Origin: JAPHTQ01 sp050287105
Lineage (GTDB): Bacteria > Pseudomonadota > Gammaproteobacteria > Thiohalomonadales > Thiohalomonadaceae
Assembly: GCA_050287105.1 (NCBI GenBank)
Contig: JBNKBG010000060.1
Span: 1 to 14,944 of the forward strand
Reading direction: 5' to 3'
DNA length: 14,944 nucleotides
The notes under the pieces were generated by a model. It was not told where the DNA came from, made no database searches, and worked only from the letters and a program-made list of their open reading frames with translations. The position numbers and the translations under genes were made by a program. Positions 14,907 through 14,944 of this stretch are shown one piece after another; within the stretch, counting starts at the first letter, position 1, and every line of letters begins with the position of its first letter.

Positions 14907-14944
14907 ATCTTGTTTACGTTTGGTTTTCTGTATTTTAAACAGAG

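Larger units (their letters stand above)
14597..14944. other. Non-coding right end with two inverted repeats
   Basis: About 348 bases without a credible gene; short frames here lack start signals and family character. It contains a nested hairpin at 14693-14731 and an ATTAGCA/TGCTAAT inverted repeat at 14885-14906. The left part is presumably promoter and leader of the CZB gene (minus strand). The AT-rich right end could be a promoter for a plus-strand gene beyond the window. Confidence 0.5.

Overview
The window looks like chromosomal DNA from a moderately GC-rich gammaproteobacterium. The best taxonomic clue is the ATP sulfurylase (minus strand, start 2302). It is a 400-residue single-domain Sat of the type found in sulfur-oxidising purple bacteria and their chemotrophic relatives. 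RhlE, LuxR-type regulators, a CZB protein and a C-terminal tail of the GlyGly-CTERM type fit the same group. The placement (Chromatiales-like sulfur oxidiser) is inference. No rRNA, tRNA, CRISPR array, transposase or integrase is visible.

Left part (1-2577): a 5'-truncated isochorismatase-like cysteine hydrolase and a small NTF2/SnoaL-like protein run rightward. They end at a strong bidirectional terminator shared with the convergent sat gene. Divergent from sat, a 275-base intergenic region leads to a 791-residue lipoprotein (2578-4953) with nine Asp-box motifs and both signature regions of a GH74 xyloglucanase-type double propeller.

Middle (5067-11790): on the minus strand are rhlE and, upstream of it, two tandem paralogous LuxR-type regulators separated by 2 nt. 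They are transcribed away from an 830-residue secreted protein (8480-10972). That protein carries eight propeller-like repeats, a fibronectin-III-like module split by an inserted domain, and a Gly-rich/transmembrane/basic C-terminus. The divergent promoter region holds a short perfect palindrome. A bidirectional terminator then separates this gene from a convergent DUF1624 (HGSNAT-like acetyltransferase) membrane-protein gene that carries a clear one-base frameshift.

Right part (11791-14944): this part looks more AT-rich than the left. It contains a second lipoprotein with a sialidase/GH43-like look (12137-13366), a convergent DUF998-like six-helix membrane protein, a stand-alone CZB (chemoreceptor zinc-binding) protein, and a structured non-coding end.

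How the genes may work together: three exported proteins built from propeller-type repeats (two lipoproteins and one GlyGly-CTERM-like protein), plus a possible membrane sugar acetyltransferase, lie within 11 kb of each other and next to a LuxR pair. This suggests a cell-surface or extracellular glycan function, perhaps controlled by the LuxR pair, but no single operon links them. The most interesting items are the LuxR pair with the divergent GlyGly-CTERM-like protein, the domain insertion in that protein, the lipid-anchored GH74 protein beside a sulfur-metabolism gene, and the frameshifted DUF1624 gene.
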